Origin: JBKEBQ01 sp047973225
GTDB lineage: Bacteria; Bacillota_I; Bacilli_A; Erysipelotrichales; Erysipelotrichaceae
Direction of reading: 5' to 3'
Length of the DNA: 47,385 nt
Assembly: GCA_047973225.1 (NCBI GenBank)
Contig: JBKEBQ010000047.1
Coordinates: forward strand, 1 to 47,385
The notes under the pieces were generated by a model, which saw only the letters and a list, made by a program, of their open reading frames with translations, ran no database searches and had not been told where the DNA came from. Each line of letters opens with the position of its first letter. Position 1 is the first letter of the stretch. Below are positions 22,569-31,199 of the stretch, piece by piece. Both the position numbers and the translations under genes were made by a program.

Positions 22569-25565
22569 ATGAAATTATTACAGAATAAAAAAATATATAA
22601 AAAAGCTTGTATTGCCTTTATGGTAATGTGCATGGTGGCTACTTCCTTTGTTATGACACAAAGTATTAATGCAATGCCACAAGATGAAGCTTTTCTCTCG
22701 ACAACACTGACATATCATGAAGCGGGAGCAACGATCAACTTTGATATGGAAAGTATTGATCAAGAAAAGTATGAAATAGAAAGTATTACATCAAAACGTG
22801 ATGATGTTACAATATATGAAGAGGCGATGAGCAAAGATATTGATATCGCATATGAAGTATATGAAAATGGAACTTATTATTTTAATGTTCAATATTATGA
22901 AAAAAATGGTGAAGCGATCGAGAACGAACTACTCGAACAAAGTAAAAATAGTATAGAGCAAGCAATGGGAGAAAGCGAAATAAAAGCAGTGAACCTTGAG
23001 GTTTGTGTTGATGAGTTGGAAAAGACACCAGAGGAAAACATAGAAGTGGATCTACGCGAGAAGACCTTAGATGAATCCGATAAAATTCGTAGTAGTGTTT
23101 CAAGTGATTATTATAATCCTAATGATATTGATTTACGCTCATCATTTAATTTGTCTGGTATTAAAGGAAATATAAATCAACCTTATGGATGGGAACCAGA
23201 TGCCATTTATGAGAATAGCGATAAATACGACTATTATACGCCTTATCGAGATGATAATGGTATACAAAAAAATGGAATTATTATGGGAAATCGTAATGCG
23301 TATACGGATAACAGTGCAGGTGGTGGCGGTTGGGATCAACAAGTTGTTACCCTAACGAGTAAAAAACAATTAAACTATGGACGAAGTTTTGTGATGGAAG
23401 GAAGAATGAACTTGAGTAGTGAACCGGAAGGGTTTGCGATTGCTTTTCATCATACTAAGAATTTTGTTGCCGGAACAGAAGGTGGAGCACTAGGTGTATA
23501 TTATGATGATGATGGTCACGAAGGGTTTCAAGGAAATCGTGAAGGTGTACACAATGCGGTAGTGGCAGAAATTGATACGAAACGTAATCGTAGTAATTAT
23601 GCAGGTAGTAATGATTATGCCGATCGCAATGGTCCTAACGGAGAACAACATCATATGCAAATCAATAAAACAGATAATCTTGGTCATGCGTTAAAGATAT
23701 CTGACACAAAATATTGGAAACAACCTTCCTCTACATCACAAACAAATGATCCTTTCAATCAAATGGCAAGCTATAAAATTGAATGGAACCGAAGTGCAAG
23801 CACCATTCAGTTTACGATTGATTGGAATGCTCATGGAAGTGATTCAAATGTGTATCAAGTAAGCGCTAATATTCCTAGTGAATTTTCTAAGACGCCAGGA
23901 TATTATACAATTTCATCGGCAATTAACTATCGCTTAGATGTCAATAATGATAATTATCCATACAAAAGAGAAAATTATTTTTGGATAGATGCCTTTGAAT
24001 ATTTGGATGAAGATATTAGTTTTGATACCAATTTTACAACGTTTGCAAGCACGAATGCCCAAATCGGGAATCAATATGCCATTCCTGAAGAAGAAATTAT
24101 CGTTACACATGAAATTTACAATAAGAAAAATTTATCCTATGATATTGATTACGGAATTATGTTGGATTTAAAACCATTTTTCTTAAATGAAATAAAACGT
24201 GATGATATTGAGATTATTGATAAGGATACGGGTGGTATAAAAGTTGGAACGAACATCAATGATTTGCAAACCCTACCGGTAGGGGGGATTAATGAGATGC
24301 AACAGTTGCGTGTCATTTACCCTGCGAACGGTAAAAAATATTATGTGCAATATAAAATTAAAATACCATATTTAAGTAATTACGGACAAATCGACCAATT
24401 AAAGAATGCGCCTATTGTTGGGGAAGAAGGTTGGAAACAGACTCCAACAGCAGGGGGTGTATTGTCCATTTGGAATAAACCTGCCTTATTCACAAAGGCG
24501 TCTGATGGCAGTGAAAAGAGCGTGTTTGATGTGATGCATATTGAAGATAAAAGTAGCGACACTTCTGCCTTGTTTGAAGTTTTACGCAAGTCACTGTATG
24601 GAAAAATTGCACCTGAAGTACAACAGTCCTTAAGCAGTGGTATTAAAAAAGAAGGTTTAGAAGATGGAAAACCGTTATTGTTGTCTAACTTAAAAATGAG
24701 TTATCAATATACAACAAACTTTCCTGAACATATTAGTGCAGGATTGCCTCCAAACATTGATAACAGTAAAATTTATTCGCTTGCGATTGAAGTGAGTGAT
24801 GCCCGAGATAAAAGGTTATCGAATACGTTTAAACGTCATGTAGGAATATCCGATGCAATGAAAAATAGTGGATTAGGATATTTATTTAGTAATACGCAAA
24901 CGCCATCAAAGATTTTAGAAACCGAATTAAGTACTTGGAAAGAATCCAATTTTGTGGATAACATGGCACGTGCATGTGATGTGAATGCATTTCGTGTAGA
25001 TGCTCAAAGTGGCAATATGGTCAGACGCTTAATTAGTGCAGATAGTAGTGGATGGATTAATTCTAGAGGATACGTTGATAAAAATCCAGGTAATTATAAA
25101 GTTCACATGATCGTTGGCGGATATGTAGGTTTAGAAACAACCATCGATGTCCAAGTAGTTGAGAATATGTGGGACTATGAAGATTCACAAACAAGCGCCA
25201 ATGGACAATATGGTTATATTGTGATTCCCAAGTCTATCACTTTGAAAAAAGATCCCATGCGTAAGTATAAAATTATTGCCAAAGAAAAAATTGCATATCT
25301 TGATTATAACAGTGATAAACAGTATCAAGTGGTTGTAAATGAAACCTTTGATTTGCATAGTAAAGATCGTGCAGATAAGATTTTGGTGACTACCAAAGCA
25401 GATGGTACACATGAAAGTGATAACAAACTCTCATTGGGTAAAATAGGTAACAGCGCAGGAGCATCTAAAGAATTGAATTTTTCATTGGAGGCTGATATTG
25501 ACGAAGAGAAAAAACAATATCAGTGGTCAGGGATATTAAGGTTCACATTTTCACTAATACCGTAA
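22569..25565 (+). CDS. Large secreted L-type-lectin-like surface protein, copy 2
   Basis: 998 residues from the ATG after AGAGGAGGA, matching the MKLLQ start of copy 1; an in-frame Met at 22533 lacks a ribosome binding site. The domain order is the same as in the protein at 17519: signal peptide (about 1-37), short beta domain, an acidic linker (about 110-175), an L-type lectin-like domain at about 187-474 (SSEPEGFAIAFHHTKN; GGALGVYYDDDG; NAVVAEIDTKRN; YKIEWNRSASTIQFTIDWN), beta-sandwich domains (NAQIGNQYAIPEEEIIVTHE; YYVQYKIKIPYLSN) and a C-terminal module from ANGQYGYIVIP (about 877) ending WSGILRFTFSLIP. It has no anchor motif. The paralogs differ most around the expected sugar-binding loops, so the ligands may differ (inference). 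Confidence 0.8.
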   Translation: MKLLQNKKIYKKACIAFMVMCMVATSFVMTQSINAMPQDEAFLSTTLTYHEAGATINFDMESIDQEKYEIESITSKRDDVTIYEEAMSKDIDIAYEVYENGTYYFNVQYYEKNGEAIENELLEQSKNSIEQAMGESEIKAVNLEVCVDELEKTPEENIEVDLREKTLDESDKIRSSVSSDYYNPNDIDLRSSFNLSGIKGNINQPYGWEPDAIYENSDKYDYYTPYRDDNGIQKNGIIMGNRNAYTDNSAGGGGWDQQVVTLTSKKQLNYGRSFVMEGRMNLSSEPEGFAIAFHHTKNFVAGTEGGALGVYYDDDGHEGFQGNREGVHNAVVAEIDTKRNRSNYAGSNDYADRNGPNGEQHHMQINKTDNLGHALKISDTKYWKQPSSTSQTNDPFNQMASYKIEWNRSASTIQFTIDWNAHGSDSNVYQVSANIPSEFSKTPGYYTISSAINYRLDVNNDNYPYKRENYFWIDAFEYLDEDISFDTNFTTFASTNAQIGNQYAIPEEEIIVTHEIYNKKNLSYDIDYGIMLDLKPFFLNEIKRDDIEIIDKDTGGIKVGTNINDLQTLPVGGINEMQQLRVIYPANGKKYYVQYKIKIPYLSNYGQIDQLKNAPIVGEEGWKQTPTAGGVLSIWNKPALFTKASDGSEKSVFDVMHIEDKSSDTSALFEVLRKSLYGKIAPEVQQSLSSGIKKEGLEDGKPLLLSNLKMSYQYTTNFPEHISAGLPPNIDNSKIYSLAIEVSDARDKRLSNTFKRHVGISDAMKNSGLGYLFSNTQTPSKILETELSTWKESNFVDNMARACDVNAFRVDAQSGNMVRRLISADSSGWINSRGYVDKNPGNYKVHMIVGGYVGLETTIDVQVVENMWDYEDSQTSANGQYGYIVIPKSITLKKDPMRKYKIIAKEKIAYLDYNSDKQYQVVVNETFDLHSKDRADKILVTTKADGTHESDNKLSLGKIGNSAGASKELNFSLEADIDEEKKQYQWSGILRFTFSLIP

Positions 25566-25638
25566 AAAAATACAGTGAAACAAAAGTAAGAATTTTTTTC
25601 TTTATAAACCTTTGTTGATAACAGTAATAAATATAAAG

Positions 25639-25665
25639 CAGAATCAAGGAATTCTGTTTTTTTTT
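25639..25665 (+). terminator. Terminator after the second lectin-like gene
   Basis: The short stem cagaat / attctg has a 6-base loop and is followed by nine or more T. Confidence 0.65.
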
Positions 25666-25790
25666 ATCCATAGAATTTACAACAAAGATGTCAATGATTT
25701 TTTTTATGCTTACATAATGTGGAGAATATTATCTTTCTCTCACATGTATGTATTTACTGTATTAGGCTTATAATCCTTATGGACTTAATG

Positions 25791-25820
25791 TTAACTCATT
25801 GATTGATAACATGTTATAAT
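25791..25820 (+). promoter_or_regulatory. Promoter of the DeoR-family gene
   Basis: TTAACT at 25791-25796 and TATAAT at 25815-25820 have an 18-base spacer, and the ATG at 25844 follows a TGAGGT ribosome binding site. Confidence 0.55.
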
Positions 25821-25843
25821 ATTTTTATAGTTGAGGTAATGTT

Positions 25844-26623
25844 ATGTTTGTAGAAGAAAGACAAGAAATGATTCTTGACCTATTACGTGAAAACGGTAGC
25901 GTTAGAGTAAAAGCTTTAAGTGAGAAATTTGGTGTAACTCCCGATTTGATACGTAAAGATTTGACAACAATGGAAGAAAAAGGGCTGTTAAAAAAAGCAT
26001 ATGGGGGGGCTGTTTTGGAGCGGGTAAATATCCATCGTGAAATTGTCTCGCAAAGAAAAGATGTCAATACAAAACAAAAAGTAAAGATTGCCCGATTGGC
26101 ATTTTCACTAATTAAAGACGGAGATGTTGTATTTCTCGATATATCCACGAATAGTATTGAAGTTGCAGTGTTGCTTCAACATGCTTCCAAACAGGTTAGC
26201 GTTGTCACGAATATGATTGATGTTATGATGATATTAGCAAAGTCACAAACGATAAAAATAATTTTTATTGGTGGTGCGTTAGATTATGGTAGAGATGGTT
26301 TTGTGGGTAGTGTAGCTATACAATCCATTCAGCGATATCGTTTTGACATCGCCTTTGTTGGCGTTGTCGGAGTTGATGTAATAGAAGACAATGTATTTAC
26401 GTATATGGATAATGATGGTATTACTAAGAAAGCAATTCTTGCAGGTACAAAATCTGCTTATATGTTATGTGAGAGTGCAAAGTTCATGCAAAGCGGTAAT
26501 TATAGATATGCTGCAGTATCCGAGTTTACAGGAATCATTACCGATAGAAAACCAACAAAAGAAATAATGCAAAGTGTTAATGAATATGAATTGAAATTGA
26601 TGTACCCAGAAAACATAAGATAA
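25844..26623 (+). CDS. DeoR/GlpR-family transcriptional regulator
   Basis: 259 residues. The N-terminal helix-turn-helix (about 5-55) shows ERQEMILDLLRENGSVRVKA and FGVTPDLIRKDLTTMEEKGL, followed by the family's KKAYGGAVL. The C-terminal DeoRC sugar-phosphate-sensing domain has DGDVVFLDISTNSIEVAVLL, VVTNMIDVMMILA, IFIGGALDYGRDGFVG and DIAFVGVVGVD. DeoR proteins usually repress sugar catabolism until a phosphorylated intermediate binds. It stands directly before the glycyl radical enzyme operon but is separated from it by a terminator and a new promoter, so it is probably the operon's regulator. Confidence 0.9.
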   Translation: MFVEERQEMILDLLRENGSVRVKALSEKFGVTPDLIRKDLTTMEEKGLLKKAYGGAVLERVNIHREIVSQRKDVNTKQKVKIARLAFSLIKDGDVVFLDISTNSIEVAVLLQHASKQVSVVTNMIDVMMILAKSQTIKIIFIGGALDYGRDGFVGSVAIQSIQRYRFDIAFVGVVGVDVIEDNVFTYMDNDGITKKAILAGTKSAYMLCESAKFMQSGNYRYAAVSEFTGIITDRKPTKEIMQSVNEYELKLMYPENIR

Positions 26624-26640
26624 CATATCTTATGTTTTTA
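26611..26640 (+). terminator. Terminator overlapping the deoR-type stop codon
   Basis: The arms aaacataaga(ta) and (ta)tcttatgttt enclose the TAA stop (26621-26623), and a T-run follows. Confidence 0.7.
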
Positions 26641-26681
26641 TATTTTATTTTTCAAAAAAATAAAAAACAATAATAAATCAC

Positions 26682-26709
26682 TTGATAATAATAAAAATAA
26701 ATATATAAT
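26682..26709 (+). promoter_or_regulatory. Promoter of the glycyl radical enzyme operon
   Basis: TTGATA at 26682-26687 and TATAAT at 26704-26709 are separated by 16 bases. The region 26710-26750 between the -10 box and the AGGAG ribosome binding site is where a DeoR-type operator would be expected; no obvious repeat was identified there. Confidence 0.65.
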
Positions 26710-26755
26710 AAAAGTATGATTGGTGATCAGCGCATTGGTAAAATAGGAGTCCTTT

Positions 26756-29110
26756 ATGAAACGATTACAAAGTGAAAGAATTAAAGTATTAAAAGAAAAA
26801 ATGTTGAATGAAAAACGCTATGTCAGCATTGAGCAGGCAAAAATAATTACAGATGTGTATAAACAAAATGAAAAAAAACCGATTATTTTGAAACGAGCAC
26901 TAGCACTACAGGCTGCTTTAGAAAAAATGGAAATTGCCATGGAGCCAGAAGAACTCATCGTTGGAAATCGTAGTAAAGGGGTAAGAGCTGGTGTGGTATT
27001 CCCAGAAGGTGGATGCTTGTGGATTGATCAGGAATTGGAAACCTTGGCGCATAGGCCACAAGATCAATTTGCGGTAAAAGCTGAAGATATCCAAACATTT
27101 CGTGAAGTGATCCTTCCTTATTGGCGTGAAAAATCATTAGAATATGTTATTGATGATCGGGGTGGAAAAAAAATAAGAGAAATAGCAAAAGTTGCTAAAA
27201 TAAATCAAACGGATCATGCGCAGGGACATATTTGCCCAAATTGCGAAAAATGGCTAAAAAAGGGACCACGCAAGCTAAAATTGGAAGCAGAAAAAAAGTT
27301 AAAAACGGCAAGTACAGATCAGAAATATTTTTATGAGAGCGTTATTATCACAATGAAAGGTACAATTTCTTTTATGGAGCGTTATCGCGATATAGCGTTT
27401 CATAAAGCAAATGAAGAAAAAAATAAAAAGCATAAAGAAAGTTTAAAAAAAGTGGCTAAAATTTGCGACAATTTAAGCAAACGTCCAGCTGCAACATTTC
27501 ATGAGGCAGTGCAAGCTACTTGGTTTTTATTTGTGATTTTACAGATGGAATCAAATGCCTCCTCATTTTCTCCTGGAAGAATGGATAAATTTCTGTATCC
27601 ATATTATAAACAAGATATTAAAACAGGAAAGATCACAAAACAAGATGCCTTAGAAATGGTGGAGGCTATTTGGTTGAAATTCAATCAAATTGTGTATATG
27701 CGAAATGCACGAGGAGCAAAATATTTTGCGGGATTTCCGATTGGATTTAATATTGCAATTGGGGGACTTGATGAACAAGGCGAAGCCTATGAAAACGAGT
27801 TATCGTATTTATTCCTAGAAGCGCAAGCGCATCTAGGTTTACCACAACCAAATTTATCGCTTAGAGTAAACAAAAAAACCAGCGATACATTGTTAAAGGC
27901 TGCGATCCGTGTTTTAGCAAAGGGTAGTGGGATGCCACAATTTTTTAATGATGAATGCATTATTCCAGGACTTATGGATTTGGGAATTACAAGATGCGAT
28001 GCTTTGGATTATGCGATTGTGGGCTGTGTGGAACTTACAACTCCAGGAAATAATCTTGGGTGGAGTGATGCGGCTATGTTTAACTTAAATAAAGCATTGG
28101 AACTTACATTACATCATGGTATCTGCATGATAAGTGGTGAGCAGATGGGACCAGATTATGGGGGGTTAGAAGAGTATACAACCTTTAAAGATTTAGAAAT
28201 TGCTTTTGAAAAAATGTTGGATTATTATATTGCAAAAATGATAGAATGCTGTGAGCTTGTCGAAAAAGCACATATTGACAGGTTACCTTCGCCTTTTTTA
28301 TCATCGGTAATTGATGACTGTATGGAGCAAGGAATGGATGTTACATGTGGTGGGGCGAAATATAATTTAAATGGTATTCAAATGATTCAGATTGCAAATC
28401 TTGCAGATTCTCTAGCTGCACTAAAGAAATTGGTATTTGAAGAAGGTAGAATCAAAAAAGAGGATTTATTGATAGCTTTAAAAAATAATTTTGAAGGCGA
28501 AGAAGTTTTACGACAAGTGCTTCAAAATAAAGTGGAAAAATATGGAAATGATGTAGCGTGGGTAGATGCGTTAGGCATTCAATGGGCAAGAAAATTTCGC
28601 AAAAAGTTGAAAAGTTTTACCAATTATCGAGGTGGACCTTATCATACAGGGATGTATACGGTGTCAGCACATGTACCCATGGGCGAAAATGTTGGTGCTA
28701 CTCCAGATGGAAGGCTGGCACAATCGCCACTGGCAGATGGGGGAATGTCGGCAGTCTATGGAAGAGATCGCAAAGGGCCTACAGCAGTGTTTAAATCGGT
28801 ATCTAGAATTGACAATGATTTAACTACAAATGGTGGTTTATTAAACTTAAAATTTTCGCCTGCATTTTTCCAAGGCGAAATAGGGATAGACAAGTTTGCC
28901 CTCTTTCTTCGCTCGTTTGTAGACTTAGAGATACCACATGTACAATTTAATGTAGTTCAAAAAAAAGATTTATTAGCAGCGCAAAAAAATCCAGAACAGT
29001 ATCATTCTTTGACGATTCGCGTAGCAGGATATACCGCATATTTTACGGAATTGACAAAAACGCTACAAGACGAAATTATTGCAAGGACAAGTTATGAAGA
29101 CATTGCATAA
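26756..29110 (+). CDS. Glycyl radical enzyme, dehydratase/C-O lyase type (YbiW/PflD-like)
   Basis: 784 residues. The active-site loop YAIVGCVELTTPGNN places the thiyl Cys at 424 and the general-base Glu at 426. The single C-V-E arrangement is that of dehydratase/lyase members, whereas pyruvate formate-lyase has Cys-Cys. The glycyl radical site is RVAGYTAYF with Gly758, and the C terminus continues TKTLQDEIIART. Operon partners are an activase and an FSA-type aldolase. E. coli YbiW and PflD, also encoded with activases and Fsa aldolases, were reported to open 1,5-anhydroglucitol- or 1,5-anhydromannitol-6-phosphate to 1-deoxyfructose 6-phosphate. This enzyme is probably equivalent; which substrate it takes cannot be told here. 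Oxygen-sensitive chemistry implies an anaerobe. Confidence 0.9.
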   Translation: MKRLQSERIKVLKEKMLNEKRYVSIEQAKIITDVYKQNEKKPIILKRALALQAALEKMEIAMEPEELIVGNRSKGVRAGVVFPEGGCLWIDQELETLAHRPQDQFAVKAEDIQTFREVILPYWREKSLEYVIDDRGGKKIREIAKVAKINQTDHAQGHICPNCEKWLKKGPRKLKLEAEKKLKTASTDQKYFYESVIITMKGTISFMERYRDIAFHKANEEKNKKHKESLKKVAKICDNLSKRPAATFHEAVQATWFLFVILQMESNASSFSPGRMDKFLYPYYKQDIKTGKITKQDALEMVEAIWLKFNQIVYMRNARGAKYFAGFPIGFNIAIGGLDEQGEAYENELSYLFLEAQAHLGLPQPNLSLRVNKKTSDTLLKAAIRVLAKGSGMPQFFNDECIIPGLMDLGITRCDALDYAIVGCVELTTPGNNLGWSDAAMFNLNKALELTLHHGICMISGEQMGPDYGGLEEYTTFKDLEIAFEKMLDYYIAKMIECCELVEKAHIDRLPSPFLSSVIDDCMEQGMDVTCGGAKYNLNGIQMIQIANLADSLAALKKLVFEEGRIKKEDLLIALKNNFEGEEVLRQVLQNKVEKYGNDVAWVDALGIQWARKFRKKLKSFTNYRGGPYHTGMYTVSAHVPMGENVGATPDGRLAQSPLADGGMSAVYGRDRKGPTAVFKSVSRIDNDLTTNGGLLNLKFSPAFFQGEIGIDKFALFLRSFVDLEIPHVQFNVVQKKDLLAAQKNPEQYHSLTIRVAGYTAYFTELTKTLQDEIIARTSYEDIA

Positions 29111-30017
29111 AAAGGGACGTGTATTTGATATCAAACGTTTTGCGATGCACGATGGCTTGGGAATACGAACAACCGTATTTTTAAAAGGCTGTTCATGGAA
29201 GTGTATATGGTGTCAAAATCCAGAAGGAATAACATTACAACGGCAGCTCTTGTATATTAAAAATAAATGTATCAACTGTAAAATATGTGTCAATAATGCC
29301 AAACATGGTGGCGTTAGTGTAAACAACCAAATGATTGTTTTTAACCGAAATGTGAAAGAAGATTGGGATAGACTGGTGTATCTTTGTCCAAGCAATGCCT
29401 TGCAGTTTGATAGTGAAGAATATACGATCGAAGCGTTATTATGGGAAATTGAGAAAGATCAAATTTTCTATAAAGAGAATGGCGGTGTTACGTTTTCTGG
29501 CGGAGAACCTTTTCAACAATATACATTTCTTTACGAAGCATTAAAGGCGTGTAAAGCAAAAAAGCTCCATACAGCGATCGAAACCACATTATCTACAACA
29601 AAGGAACAAATGATTGCGATATTGCCCTATGTTGATCAAATGTATGTTGATCTCAAACTTATGCAAGATGAGGATCATCAACGGCTGATAGGGGCATCGA
29701 ATAAGCAGACGTTAGACAATCTAGAGTACATATTGACATCCCCATATAAAGATGCTGTAATTGTACGGACACCACTTATTCCAGAGATAACAGCAAACAA
29801 AGAAAATATTGAAGCAATTGCGAATTTTTTGGTAAAATTATATCCTAATGTAGCGTATGAATTACTGAATTATAATCCACTCGCAAAGGCAAAATATGGG
29901 TATATAAACAAGTCGTATTTTGTGAATGAAGATTTACAAAAGTTTTCAAAAGCGCAAATGCAGAATTTTTATAAACTTGCAAAAGCGCTTGGCTTAAGAA
30001 ATGTAGTCGAGAATTAA
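29094..30017 (+). CDS. Glycyl-radical-enzyme activating enzyme (radical SAM)
   Basis: 307 residues. The ATG at 29094 lies inside the end of the preceding gene and follows AAGGA; the frame is open from 29079. The radical SAM cluster motif is C33-SWK-C37-IW-C40, followed by QNPEG. VTFSGGEPFQQ is the S-adenosylmethionine-binding GGE motif. The ferredoxin-like insert is reduced: CINCKIC, then NNAKHGG where a CP usually stands, and only one later cysteine (LCPSNAL). That gives four insert cysteines where two-cluster activases have about eight, so probably one auxiliary cluster remains. It installs the radical on Gly758 of the partner enzyme. Confidence 0.92.
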   Translation: MKTLHKKGRVFDIKRFAMHDGLGIRTTVFLKGCSWKCIWCQNPEGITLQRQLLYIKNKCINCKICVNNAKHGGVSVNNQMIVFNRNVKEDWDRLVYLCPSNALQFDSEEYTIEALLWEIEKDQIFYKENGGVTFSGGEPFQQYTFLYEALKACKAKKLHTAIETTLSTTKEQMIAILPYVDQMYVDLKLMQDEDHQRLIGASNKQTLDNLEYILTSPYKDAVIVRTPLIPEITANKENIEAIANFLVKLYPNVAYELLNYNPLAKAKYGYINKSYFVNEDLQKFSKAQMQNFYKLAKALGLRNVVEN

Positions 30018-30028
30018 AGGAGAAACGT

Positions 30029-30721
30029 ATGAAATTATTAATTGATGATGCAAATATTGAAAACATAAAAAAAATATATGAATATTACCCTGTTGATGGA
30101 GTTACTTGCAATCCAACGATTTTATTGAAAGAAGGAAAAAAACCTTATGCATTGCTTAAAGAAGTCCGAAGCTTTATTGGTGAAAAAGCAGAATTACATG
30201 TGCAAGTTATTTCTTTAAAAGCAGAAGAAATGATTGAAGAAGGGCATGCGATTCAAGATATTTTAGGAAAAAACACATACATCAAAATTCCTGTAACACC
30301 GCAAGGATTAAAAGCTATCAAGTATCTTGCCGATGAAGGTGCCAATGTGACGGGAACCGCAATTTATAATCAAATGCAAGGGTATCTTGCAGGAAAAGCC
30401 GGCGCAAAATGTGTAGCACCTTATGTAAACCGTATCGATAACCTTGGTTATAATGGAGTCACAGTTGCAAAGCAAATTCATGACATGTTGAAAAGATCAA
30501 ATTTAAACACGCAAGTTTTAGCAGCGAGTTTCAAAAATTCACAGCAAGTAGTAGCATTGTGCGAATATGGTATTGAAGCGGTGACCGTTGCCACTGGTGT
30601 TATGGAAGGCTTTATTAAAAGTGATACGGTTAACGTTGCGATTGATGATTTTGTTAAAGACTTTGAAACGTTATGTGGAAAAGGTGCTACGATGCTTTCA
30701 TGTGAAAAGAATAAGGACTAG
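30029..30721 (+). CDS. fsa: Fructose-6-phosphate aldolase / transaldolase-like protein (FSA/TalC type)
   Basis: 230 residues, the short transaldolase form. The Schiff-base lysine is K86 in NTYIKIPVT. Other family motifs are DGVTCNPTILLKEGK, GANVTGTAIYNQMQGYLAG and CVAPYVNRIDNLG, with Tyr132 at the place of the catalytic Tyr of E. coli FsaA. Within this operon the likely task is cleavage of 1-deoxyfructose 6-phosphate to glyceraldehyde 3-phosphate and hydroxyacetone, as described for FsaA/FsaB next to YbiW/PflD. A GGAGAAACG ribosome binding site lies 11 bases after the activase stop. No dehydrogenase (GldA) or sugar transporter gene is in the operon. Confidence 0.9.
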   Translation: MKLLIDDANIENIKKIYEYYPVDGVTCNPTILLKEGKKPYALLKEVRSFIGEKAELHVQVISLKAEEMIEEGHAIQDILGKNTYIKIPVTPQGLKAIKYLADEGANVTGTAIYNQMQGYLAGKAGAKCVAPYVNRIDNLGYNGVTVAKQIHDMLKRSNLNTQVLAASFKNSQQVVALCEYGIEAVTVATGVMEGFIKSDTVNVAIDDFVKDFETLCGKGATMLSCEKNKD

Positions 30722-31199
30722 TTAAAGTTTTCAATCAAATAAAAAACGGTATTATAAGAAGGAAAATATTTAAATTTTTCTTTTGCAAATATAAGTATAA
30801 TCGTAACACAGATAGTCTTTTTATGGTCATGGTTTTAGTGATTATAATAGTAGGCTATCTATGAACTTATATATCAAATGCAATGTATTTAGATAAAGGA
30901 AGATATTCGTAATATATTTTCATTTCATAATCTAAAATTTCTTCAAATGAACATACTTTTATCGAAAAGCCCAAAGAAAAAACAATGATATTTAGATGCA
31001 GTTGATGGAATCTAATCATCATTGTTTTTGCGTGATACTTTGCTAGAGCCTTTGTATCAAGGCTTTTTTCATACATTAAAACAGCGGTGTCCTAGTCATT
31101 TTTTAAACCAAGAATTGATTACTGTATTATTTTATGTCATCTTCCGAGTAGAAAATATAGAAGATCTAAAATTGATCTAACATTCATATAGCCTACTCC
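30722..31199. other. Non-coding or degenerate stretch after the aldolase gene
   Basis: I see no confident gene. A minus-strand frame of 69 codons (30867-31076) begins MYEKSLDTKALAKYHAKTMM, faintly like a TPR segment, but it has no ribosome binding site. agatagtc near 30810 pairs with ggctatct near 30853 across a long loop. No clear terminator for the operon was found. Confidence 0.4.

Noticed and set aside
30867..31076. 69-codon minus-strand ORF resembling a TPR segment
   Set aside because: No ribosome binding site and only vague similarity; kept as part of the degenerate spacer.
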